Of a stretch of DNA of 11,292 bases, positions 5,739-11,292 are shown one piece after another. Made by a program: the position numbers and the translations under genes. The stretch lies in contig JAAAOH010000018.1 of NCBI GenBank assembly GCA_009908925.1, positions 1 to 11,292 on the forward strand, given 5' to 3'. The notes beneath the pieces are model-generated. The model made no database searches, was not told the DNA's origin, and worked only from the letters and a program-made list of their open reading frames with translations. This DNA is from Spirochaetota bacterium (lineage in GTDB: Bacteria > Spirochaetota > Spirochaetia > DSM-27196 > PWMO01). The stretch's first letter is position 1. Each line of letters opens with the position of its first letter.

Positions 5739-7300
5739 GAGTTTCTCCGTGTTTTCAGGAAGGCGGAAAAAGCCTCCACCCTCAGAATGTAGTACATGCC
5801 GAGGCAGATGACGATGGATGCGGCCCCGGGAATCGCAAGGAGACCCAGATTTCTGAAGGTGCTGCCGTCCTCCCACCACGGGCCGGTCCTGCCCAGGTAC
5901 ACGCGGATGAACACCGCGATGGGAATGAGGGCGGCGAATACCTTGCCCAGGGTCACCAGGATGCGCCCGAGATCGATGCCTCCGAGCGCCAGGGAGCTGC
6001 GGTAGAGAAAGATCAGAAGCCCGACCGTGAAGGCGATGGAGTTTGCCAGGGCCAGACCCCGCACGCCCAGCCGCGTCTCTTTCAGCCAGAGACTGAGCCC
6101 GACATCGAGGACCAGGGTCACGACGGCCACGATGAGCGGGGTGCGAAAATCGTCGGTTGCGTAGAAGAAGCGCTGAAAGAAGTTGTAGGCACCGACGCTC
6201 AACAGACCCAGCGAGTAGTACATGAGAACCTCGCTCGTGAGCACGGTGAACCTCGCCTCGAAGGCACCGCGCTGCAGGGCAACGGCAATGATCTCACGGC
6301 CCAGCAACGACAGCACCAGCGCCGAGGGGATGAGCAGTGTCACCAGGTAGCGGAACCCGAACTGAAGCGTTTCGCTCAGCCCGTCACTGTCTCTCGCCGC
6401 CGCCTGGCGGCTCATCCGCGGGAAGAGCACCGTGGTAATGGCCGCCCCGAATATGCCGAAGGGCAGCTGCCAGAATACCAGTGCGTTCGTCATCGCCGAG
6501 CCGCTTCCGTCCTCGAGACCACTTGCAAACAGGATCGCGACCTGCTGGTTTATTGTGAATATGGAGGCCGTGCCGACGACCGGCAGCCACTGGCGCAACA
6601 CTTTGCGAAACCGCGGGTCCCGAAAGTTCCAGCGGGGCAGGAGGCGGTAACCGAGGCCCCGGAAGGAAGGGAACTGGAAGAGAATCTGAATCACGCCGCC
6701 GGCCAGGACGCCCACCGCCATCGAGAAGATGCCGAGACGGCGGTGCAGAAGGAGAATCGACGTGATGACGGTAATGGAGAACAGCACCGGTGTGAGCGCA
6801 GGTACCAGGAAACGGCGGTGGGAGTTGAGCGTAGCCATGAGGACGGCGCTGAGGCTGATGAGCAGGGTATAGTGGATGAACCACCGGAAGGCGTCCGCCG
6901 CGAGAACCTGCCGCTCGAGCTCGGGGAAGTCGAGGATGACGTTGACCACCGGCTGCGCGAACACCACGGCAAGCAGCATTACGGGTGCAAGCACGGCAAA
7001 CTGGAAGGTTGCAATGCTTCGCACCAGGCCCCGCGAGGTCTCACCAGAGGGGTCTTCCACGATGCTCTGCGAGAGCACCGGAATGAACGCGGAGGAGAGT
7101 GCCCCTTCGGCGGTCAGTTTTCGCAGGTTGTTCGGTATGGTGAACACGAGGTTCAGCACGTCGGCGTTGCCAGACGCGCCGAAAATCGCGCCGATCACTG
7201 CGATCCTCACGAAACCGAGGAGGCGCGAGGCAAAGGTGGAGGCCATGACCGCCACGGTCGACCGGGCACTTCTGCCGAGAGATCGCTCAGACTGCTGCAT
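5735..7300 (-). CDS. murJ: Lipid II flippase MurJ (MviN family)
   Basis: MurJ moves lipid II, the peptidoglycan precursor, across the inner membrane. The 521 residues match the family length (E. coli 511) and show many hydrophobic segments consistent with 14 TM helices of the MOP fold. The N-terminal signature is intact: ASRLLGFVR (R26 and R32, matching E. coli R18 and R24), NAD (D47, matching D39), and IPNNLRKLTAEGALSSAFIP (R60 and E65). A second family signature is QLPFGIFGAAITTVLFPRMSR (278-298). Just before it, the family's usual Asp-Arg or Gln-Arg in TM8 (D269/R270 in E. coli) is replaced by hydrophobic residues, L274/V275 in NALVFWQLP. The ATG at 7300 overlaps the end of tgt by 14 nt; its Shine-Dalgarno is weak, so translation probably depends on coupling. 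The start is favoured because it leaves the usual short N-terminal stretch before TM1. The family assignment is firm. Confidence 0.96.
   Translation of the reverse strand: MQQSERSLGRSARSTVAVMASTFASRLLGFVRIAVIGAIFGASGNADVLNLVFTIPNNLRKLTAEGALSSAFIPVLSQSIVEDPSGETSRGLVRSIATFQFAVLAPVMLLAVVFAQPVVNVILDFPELERQVLAADAFRWFIHYTLLISLSAVLMATLNSHRRFLVPALTPVLFSITVITSILLLHRRLGIFSMAVGVLAGGVIQILFQFPSFRGLGYRLLPRWNFRDPRFRKVLRQWLPVVGTASIFTINQQVAILFASGLEDGSGSAMTNALVFWQLPFGIFGAAITTVLFPRMSRQAAARDSDGLSETLQFGFRYLVTLLIPSALVLSLLGREIIAVALQRGAFEARFTVLTSEVLMYYSLGLLSVGAYNFFQRFFYATDDFRTPLIVAVVTLVLDVGLSLWLKETRLGVRGLALANSIAFTVGLLIFLYRSSLALGGIDLGRILVTLGKVFAALIPIAVFIRVYLGRTGPWWEDGSTFRNLGLLAIPGAASIVICLGMYYILRVEAFSAFLKTRRNS
5744..5748 (-). 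promoter_or_regulatory. Shine-Dalgarno sequence of the HEAT-repeat gene
   Basis: GGAGA on the minus strand, 5 nt before the ATG at 5738 and inside the last codons of murJ. Together with the ATGA stop/start overlap it selects this start over the in-frame ATG at 5723, which has no Shine-Dalgarno, and over the long upstream extension inside murJ. Confidence 0.7.
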
Positions 7301-8435
7301 TCCGCGTGTACCGTCTCATGAACTCGGCCGAGAACTCCGTGAATCTGTCCGCTCGGATCGCCTCACGAATATCATCGACCAGACGGCCAAGAAAGAACAG
7401 GTTATGCTGCGTGGCGAGCACGGGACCCAGAATCTCCTTCGCCTTGAAGAGGTGCCTCAGAAAGGCGCGTGAGTACCGGCTGCAGGTGGGACACCCGCAC
7501 TCGGCATCCAGCGGGCTGGTGTCGCCGGTGAAGCGGGCATTATTCAGCGCCAGGCGCCCGTCGCGGGTGAAAACCGTTCCGTTCCTCGCGGTTCGCGTCG
7601 GGAACACGCAGTCGAACATGTCGATGCCGTTCCGCACCGCCTCCAGTATGTATTCCGGAGTGCCCACCCCCATCAGGTAGCGGGGTTTGTCCGCCGGAAG
7701 CAGCTCCGCCGTAATGCCGAGGTATTCCACGAAGCGATCGAAGGTCTCGCCCACCGAAAGTCCGCCGACGGCGTAGCCCGGGAAATCGAGATCGACGAGC
7801 TCGGCGGCGCTTTCTTTCCGCAGGTCGGAAAAGAAGTTGCCCTGAACGATCCCGAACACCAGTCCCTCGTATGACTCCGGAAGCCTGTCCCAGGTCTCGA
7901 TTGCGCGGCGCGCCCACAGCGTCGTGATGTCCTTGGCCTCTCTGGCCTCCGCATGGTCGATATCCGGCGGGGTGCACACGTCCAGCACCATCTGTATATC
8001 GCTTCCAAGCTGTCCCTGCACCTCCGCTACCAGTTCGGGCGTCATGTGGTGGCGGGAGCCGTCGATATGTGACCGGAACTCCACGCCATCCTCCGTGATC
8101 TTCCGAAACGGTGCGAGCGAGAACACCTGATAGCCGCCGGAGTCGGTGAGAATGTTGTGGGGCCAGGTGGAGAACTCGTGAAGCCCGCCGAACTCGCCGA
8201 TCACCTCCATACCAGGTCTGAGGTACAGGTGATAGGTGTTTCCGAGGATCAGTCGAAACCCGAGGTCCTCAACCTGCCGATGTGTCAGCGCCTTCACGGT
8301 GCCGTTGGTGCCGACCGGCATGAAAACCGGCGTCTCAACGGGCCCGCGCGGCAGCGTCAGGCGACCGACGCGGGCCGCAGAGTTGTTGTCGCGGTGCTCG
8401 ATCCGCAGCGGCGAGCGTCTGCTACGTGCGTGCAT
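7287..8435 (-). CDS. tgt: Queuine/preQ1 tRNA-guanine transglycosylase
   Basis: Tgt replaces guanine-34 in the anticodon of tRNA-Asp, -Asn, -His and -Tyr with preQ1, the committed step of queuosine incorporation. From the ATG at 8435 the product is 382 residues, close to E. coli Tgt (375). Key features are all present: ILTDSGGYQVF with the general base D98, GIVQGN (195-200), YAVGGLSVGE (221-230), MFDCVFPTRTARNG with the nucleophile D275, and the zinc site C313-x-C315-x2-C318 with H344. A longer frame to 8522 lies within lptG and is not used: the conserved N terminus (RIEHRDNNSAARVGRLTLPRG) begins about 10 residues after the chosen Met. The gene overlaps lptG by 14 nt and murJ by 14 nt, with a weak Shine-Dalgarno, so translation is probably coupled. 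No queuosine synthesis gene (queCDEF, queA) is in the window. Confidence 0.98.
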   Translation of the reverse strand: MHARSRRSPLRIEHRDNNSAARVGRLTLPRGPVETPVFMPVGTNGTVKALTHRQVEDLGFRLILGNTYHLYLRPGMEVIGEFGGLHEFSTWPHNILTDSGGYQVFSLAPFRKITEDGVEFRSHIDGSRHHMTPELVAEVQGQLGSDIQMVLDVCTPPDIDHAEAREAKDITTLWARRAIETWDRLPESYEGLVFGIVQGNFFSDLRKESAAELVDLDFPGYAVGGLSVGETFDRFVEYLGITAELLPADKPRYLMGVGTPEYILEAVRNGIDMFDCVFPTRTARNGTVFTRDGRLALNNARFTGDTSPLDAECGCPTCSRYSRAFLRHLFKAKEILGPVLATQHNLFFLGRLVDDIREAIRADRFTEFSAEFMRRYTRNAAV

Positions 8436-9498
8436 GTCGAAATCCGATAATGCCGAGTATGAGAAACAGGAAAAACCCCGCCCAGGCCCCTGCCCACGGC
8501 GGTATGGTTCCTGCCGAGGCAAGCAACCCCGTCACCATTCCCACGATGTAGTACACCACCGAGAGAGAAAGTGAAACGAGAAGGCTCATCAAGAGAATGT
8601 TCTTCTGGAAGCGGCTCCCGACCGCACTTGCAATCAGCGTGACGATGAAGGGTGTCAGAGCGAATGAGAAGCGTTCATAGTAACTCGTGAGAGCTTCGCG
8701 GTGCGGCAGGCCGGCCTGTCTCAGCTCCCGGATGTAAGCCTCAGCCTCTGCCAGATCCATCTCCTCGATATCCTGCGTTCGGCGGCGAAAGGTGCCCGGG
8801 TCGGCTGTAAGCCTCGGGTCCTCGACGATCCCCTGTGACCGTCGCTCCAGCGTGTCGTCCTCCGCCCGCTCGAAGACCACTGCCTCATGCAGAACCCATC
8901 TGCCGTCTCGCCACTCAGCCCAGTCTGCGTTGATTCGCTGTTCGAGACGTCCGCTCGCGTCTCGCAGGAGGACCGTGAGCCCCGAGAGCGTGGCGGTCGC
9001 GTCGTTGTAGTAGTCGGCGTGGTAGATGACGCGGTTTGCACCGCCGAGAAGCGTTACATCGGTGTTACTGAAAGAACGGTTCACGTTCAGAAGCTCCCGG
9101 GTCAGTGCTGTTTTACGGCTGAAGGTGTCGATTACCACCGATTCTTCGAAAACGAAGGAGCCCGCGCTCAGAAGCAGGCCGGCAGCAATCAGAGGCGCTG
9201 CGAAGCGGTGGAGCGGCACGCCCGACGCCAGCACCGCGATCAGCTCATTGTTGCTGTAGAAGATCCCGAGTGTGTAGGAGGCGGCGAACAGGACGGATAT
9301 CGGAAGTGCAAAGGACACGCTCTTCGGCACGTACAAGAGCTGAGCGCGAGCCACCTCGGAAAGTGGGACTTCCAGGTTCAGGTAGCGGACCAGATTGGAG
9401 AAGAGGTCAACCAGCTGAAGTACCAGCACGAAGAACAGAAGCGACACGAGAAGCACGGGTATGAATTGAGAGAGGACCATGCGACTGAGGAGTCTCAT
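8422..9498 (-). CDS. lptG: LptF/LptG-family permease, second copy (LptG-like)
   Basis: Inner-membrane half-permease of the Lpt exporter, which with a partner permease and the ATPase LptB extracts lipopolysaccharide or a related lipid towards the outer membrane. The 358 residues match E. coli LptG (360). The layout is that of the family: three N-terminal TM helices (about 11-33, 60-81, 98-118), a soluble beta-rich domain (about 120-275), and three C-terminal TM helices (about 277-297, 302-326, 335-354). The coupling-helix signature is YSNNELIAVLASGVPLHRF, with E85 where E. coli LptG has its LptB-contacting glutamate. The start ATG at 9498 forms ATGA with the stop of the preceding permease gene; the longer frame to 9561 lies inside that gene. 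LptF and LptG are distinguished here by gene order and length only, so the symbol is less sure than the family. No lptB, lptC or lptA is in the window. Confidence 0.87.
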   Translation of the reverse strand: MRLLSRMVLSQFIPVLLVSLLFFVLVLQLVDLFSNLVRYLNLEVPLSEVARAQLLYVPKSVSFALPISVLFAASYTLGIFYSNNELIAVLASGVPLHRFAAPLIAAGLLLSAGSFVFEESVVIDTFSRKTALTRELLNVNRSFSNTDVTLLGGANRVIYHADYYNDATATLSGLTVLLRDASGRLEQRINADWAEWRDGRWVLHEAVVFERAEDDTLERRSQGIVEDPRLTADPGTFRRRTQDIEEMDLAEAEAYIRELRQAGLPHREALTSYYERFSFALTPFIVTLIASAVGSRFQKNILLMSLLVSLSLSVVYYIVGMVTGLLASAGTIPPWAGAWAGFFLFLILGIIGFRHART

Positions 9499-10787
9499 CG
9501 ATGCCGCCTCACGAAAAAGACCAGCCCTCCGAGCCCGAGCAGAAGCAGATTCGGTGCCCACATGGACAGGAAGGCCGAATAGGAGAGCTGCTGCGTGCCG
9601 AGAGTCTGTCCCGCTATGAGCATCGCCCAGTACACCACGGCAACCATCAGACCGACGGCAAACCCCACCGATCTGCCGCTCCTCCGCGTGAGAAGCCCCA
9701 CCGGAAAGGCAAACACCGTGAAGGCAAGACAGGCAAAGGGAATGGAGAACTTCTTGTGGAACTCGATCCAGTAGATCTGCAGGCTCCGATCGCGAATCAC
9801 GCGGGAATCCGAGCGCTGCAGCGACTCGAGGCGCGCACCCAGCTCCGAAGGGGACGGCAGACGCCGAGCCCCGTCCTCGCCGTACACACCCATCCTGCTT
9901 GCCGCGAGATAGTCCCGATACAGCGCCGACCGCTCGCGCGCCACGGAGGCCTCGTGCGTCCGGCGACGCTCGGAAAGCTCCGCCCGCTTTTCGCGGATCA
10001 CGGAGTATACGTCCACTGAGCTCATCTCTCGTGGACCCGGTGAGCGGACCGAGAAGGTGATGTCTCGCAGCAAGACATTGTAGACCATGGATGCCGCAGA
10101 GAAGTACTCGTAGCCGCCCTCACCAGCCCGTCCCTGCTGACTGAATACATCTTCGAGCTCAAGAGACAGTACCCCGGGTGCCGGGCCCTCCTCGGTGAGC
10201 CGCGCCTGCTCAGCGGAGATGACGCGTCGCTCTCCACCTTCAGGGGCCTCGATGATCACGAGGTCGTCTATACCCTCCCCGTCGACGTTTCCGGTCACGA
10301 GAGTACTGTCCCGGTACCTGATCACAGAGTGAGGCTCGAGCTCGAGTCTCGGATTGGAGTAGAGCAACTCGCGGTAGAGATTGCCGAACCTGATGGTGCC
10401 GAGAGGAAGAAAGTAATCGTTCATCACGAAAGAAAACACCGAGAAAGCGATCCCGAGCAGGAGCATCGGCACGAACAGAACCCGGTGCGAGATACCCGAC
10501 GCGCGGAAGGCGATAATCTCGTTGTCCGAGGACAGCCGGCCGACCGCCATCAGCGCACCCACGAGTGCCCCGAAGGGGAACGAAAGCGCGACGATGGAGG
10601 GAAGCGAATAGAGAATCAGCTTGAGGACGTCGACCAGTGGCACATCCTTGGCCAGGATGTCTTCCGCGAGGAGAAGGAGCTGATTGACAAAAAAGATGAA
10701 AAAAAAGAAGAGAAACGCCACGAGGAACGAGAGTAGAAACTCCCGGGCCACATAGGCGTATGTCGTGTAGTACCTCCGCCCCGGCAT
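9495..10787 (-). CDS. lptF: LptF/LptG-family permease, first copy (LptF-like), with enlarged soluble domain
   Basis: Partner half-permease of the Lpt exporter. The 430 residues are clearly longer than E. coli LptF (366). TM helices lie at about 16-40, 53-81, 102-122, 348-367, 373-393 and 405-426. The coupling-helix signature GRLSSDNEIIAFRASGISHR contains E90 at the LptB-contacting position. The soluble domain spans about 123-345; its second part (about 256-335) is a highly charged, probably helical stretch (VIREKRAELSERRR, VARERSALYRDYLAASR) that accounts for the extra length. TM1 contains a Phe-rich core coded by T runs, one of eight bases. The ATG at 10787 follows the dut TGA after 6 nt and has no convincing Shine-Dalgarno, so expression probably relies on coupling to dut. 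Many spirochaetes lack classical LPS, so the transported lipid may differ; this is inference. Confidence 0.87.
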   Translation of the reverse strand: MPGRRYYTTYAYVAREFLLSFLVAFLFFFFIFFVNQLLLLAEDILAKDVPLVDVLKLILYSLPSIVALSFPFGALVGALMAVGRLSSDNEIIAFRASGISHRVLFVPMLLLGIAFSVFSFVMNDYFLPLGTIRFGNLYRELLYSNPRLELEPHSVIRYRDSTLVTGNVDGEGIDDLVIIEAPEGGERRVISAEQARLTEEGPAPGVLSLELEDVFSQQGRAGEGGYEYFSAASMVYNVLLRDITFSVRSPGPREMSSVDVYSVIREKRAELSERRRTHEASVARERSALYRDYLAASRMGVYGEDGARRLPSPSELGARLESLQRSDSRVIRDRSLQIYWIEFHKKFSIPFACLAFTVFAFPVGLLTRRSGRSVGFAVGLMVAVVYWAMLIAGQTLGTQQLSYSAFLSMWAPNLLLLGLGGLVFFVRRHR

Positions 10788-10793
10788 AGGCGC

Positions 10794-11258
10794 TCAACGT
10801 CCCGTAGAGCCGAAGCCTCCGCTCCCCCGAGTCGAATCGCTCAGGTGCCCGGGCGCGAACTCGGCCCTCACAACCGGCGCGATCACGATCTGCCCGATGC
10901 GCTCCCCGCGGTGTACCAGGAACTCCTCCTCACCGAGGTTGATCAGAATGAGTCGGATTTCTCCCCGATAGTCCGAATCGATCGTGCCGGGAGCGTTCAA
11001 CAGTGTCACACCGTGGTGTGCGGCAAGACCAGAACGGGGGCGAATCTGCCCCTCGTATCCACGCGGAATGGCGAGCCTCACCCCTGTGGGAATGAGCTCC
11101 CGCCCGCCGGCCGGAATGGCTACGGGATCGTCCACCGCCGCCTTCAGATCGGCGCCGGCCGCGTCGGCGGAGGAGTACACCGGTGTAAGGTCCGGCGGAC
11201 ACTCGCAGGGAATGCCAAGCGCCCTCCATGTCTCACTCAGGGTGTACTCCTCGTTCAT
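10794..11258 (-). CDS. dut: Deoxyuridine 5'-triphosphate nucleotidohydrolase (dUTPase)
   Basis: Hydrolyses dUTP to dUMP and pyrophosphate, keeping uracil out of DNA and supplying dUMP for thymidylate synthesis. The 154 residues match the trimeric dUTPase family (E. coli 151). All five motifs are visible in order: AAGADL (33-38), RPRSG (73-77), GTIDSDYRGEI (91-101) with the catalytic-water Asp D94 and Tyr Y97, GERIGQI (118-124), and the flexible C-terminal arm RGSGGFGSTG (144-153). The start at 11258 leaves 32 residues before motif I, close to the usual distance, so no shorter start is needed. No Shine-Dalgarno is obvious. The start region abuts or overlaps a preceding frame, implying that dut is not first in its operon. 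lptF follows after 6 nt. Cytoplasmic enzyme; it is metabolically unrelated to the envelope genes after it, so the linkage is probably for housekeeping co-expression. Confidence 0.97.
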   Translation of the reverse strand: MNEEYTLSETWRALGIPCECPPDLTPVYSSADAAGADLKAAVDDPVAIPAGGRELIPTGVRLAIPRGYEGQIRPRSGLAAHHGVTLLNAPGTIDSDYRGEIRLILINLGEEEFLVHRGERIGQIVIAPVVRAEFAPGHLSDSTRGSGGFGSTGR

Positions 11259-11261
11259 GAG

Positions 11262-11292
11262 CTAGTCGCGCCTGCGATCCCGGTCACCGCGA
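11262..11292 (-). CDS. Possible last codons of an upstream gene with Arg/Asp-rich tail
   Basis: On the minus strand one frame entering from the right edge reads RGDRDRRRD and stops with TAG at 11262-11264, three bases before the dut ATG. Basic/acidic disordered tails of this kind are common after the S1 domain of polynucleotide phosphorylase, and pnp lies near this cluster in some spirochaetes as I recall, so pnp is a guess. A second frame (AVTGIAGATSS) stays open and stops at 11255-11257, forming ATGA with the dut start. Only about ten codons are visible, so neither frame can be proven. Confidence 0.35.
   Translation of the reverse strand, partial: RGDRDRRRD

Noticed and set aside
5739..5879. 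Upstream extension of the HEAT-repeat gene
   Set aside because: Would lie wholly within murJ, adds a hydrophilic stretch with no signal-peptide character, and is contradicted by the GGAGA-ATGA start at 5738.
6743..7321. 192-codon plus-strand frame opposite murJ
   Set aside because: Arg/Glu/His-rich translation typical of the antisense strand of a hydrophobic membrane gene; murJ on the other strand has clear family motifs.
8436..8522. Upstream extension of tgt by 29 codons
   Set aside because: Lies within the last TM helix of lptG, is not needed for the conserved Tgt N terminus, and would make the protein longer than the family norm.
9499..9561. Upstream extension of lptG by 21 codons
   Set aside because: Lies within the end of lptF; the ATGA junction at 9495-9498 gives a normal LptG length and a correctly placed first TM helix.
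8887..9582. 231-codon plus-strand frame opposite lptG
   Set aside because: Mirror frame of a membrane-protein gene in GC-rich DNA; no motif, crosses the lptF/lptG junction, and has no plausible start.
10240..10797. 185-codon minus-strand frame overlapping lptF
   Set aside because: Same strand but another frame as lptF; Pro/Arg/Ser-rich translation without a domain, while the lptF frame has six TM helices and the coupling-helix signature.

Overview
The window looks like an ordinary chromosomal segment from a spirochaete, probably a free-living, moderately GC-rich member of the Spirochaetales. The strongest pointer is a 916-residue GreA: a normal GreA core of about 157 residues at the end of about 760 mostly helical residues. 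Enlarged GreA proteins of this kind are known from spirochaetes and, in a different version, chlamydiae. The order lptF-lptG-tgt-murJ also matches, from memory, the order in Borrelia (BB0807-BB0810). I see no rRNA, tRNA, CRISPR array, insertion sequence, prophage or plasmid gene.

Layout. Left third (2-3708), + strand: the 3' part of a TPR-repeat protein gene that enters from beyond the left edge, then greA 14 nt downstream behind a good Shine-Dalgarno sequence. Right two thirds (11292 down to 3701), - strand: one tightly packed run transcribed right to left. It comprises a possible last few codons of an unknown gene, dut (dUTPase), lptF and lptG (LptF/LptG-family permeases), tgt (tRNA-guanine transglycosylase), murJ (lipid II flippase), an exported HEAT-repeat protein, and a small exported helical protein of unknown function. 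From dut onward, junctions are a 6-nt gap, then overlaps of 4, 14, 14, 4 and 59 nt, so the run is almost certainly a translationally coupled operon whose promoter lies off the right edge. The two transcription units converge and their stop codons overlap by 8 nt, inside an inverted repeat that could act as a terminator for either strand.

How the genes fit together. The minus-strand run is largely an envelope cluster: export of a lipid or lipopolysaccharide-like molecule (LptF/LptG), export of peptidoglycan precursor (MurJ) and two exported proteins of unknown role. Two housekeeping nucleotide/tRNA enzymes (Dut, Tgt) are embedded in it. The plus-strand pair joins a TPR protein to a giant TPR-containing GreA, suggesting a transcription-associated scaffold.

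I do not see an obviously new multi-gene system. The best leads are: a UvrD-tudor/CarD-like SH3-type element inside the giant GreA; loss of the TM8 Asp-Arg pair in MurJ; the two adjacent exported proteins with unusually long, Arg/Ala-rich leaders (one built by a 30-bp duplication); an extra soluble segment in LptF; and the overlapping convergent stop codons. There is no gene-free stretch longer than about 300 bases.
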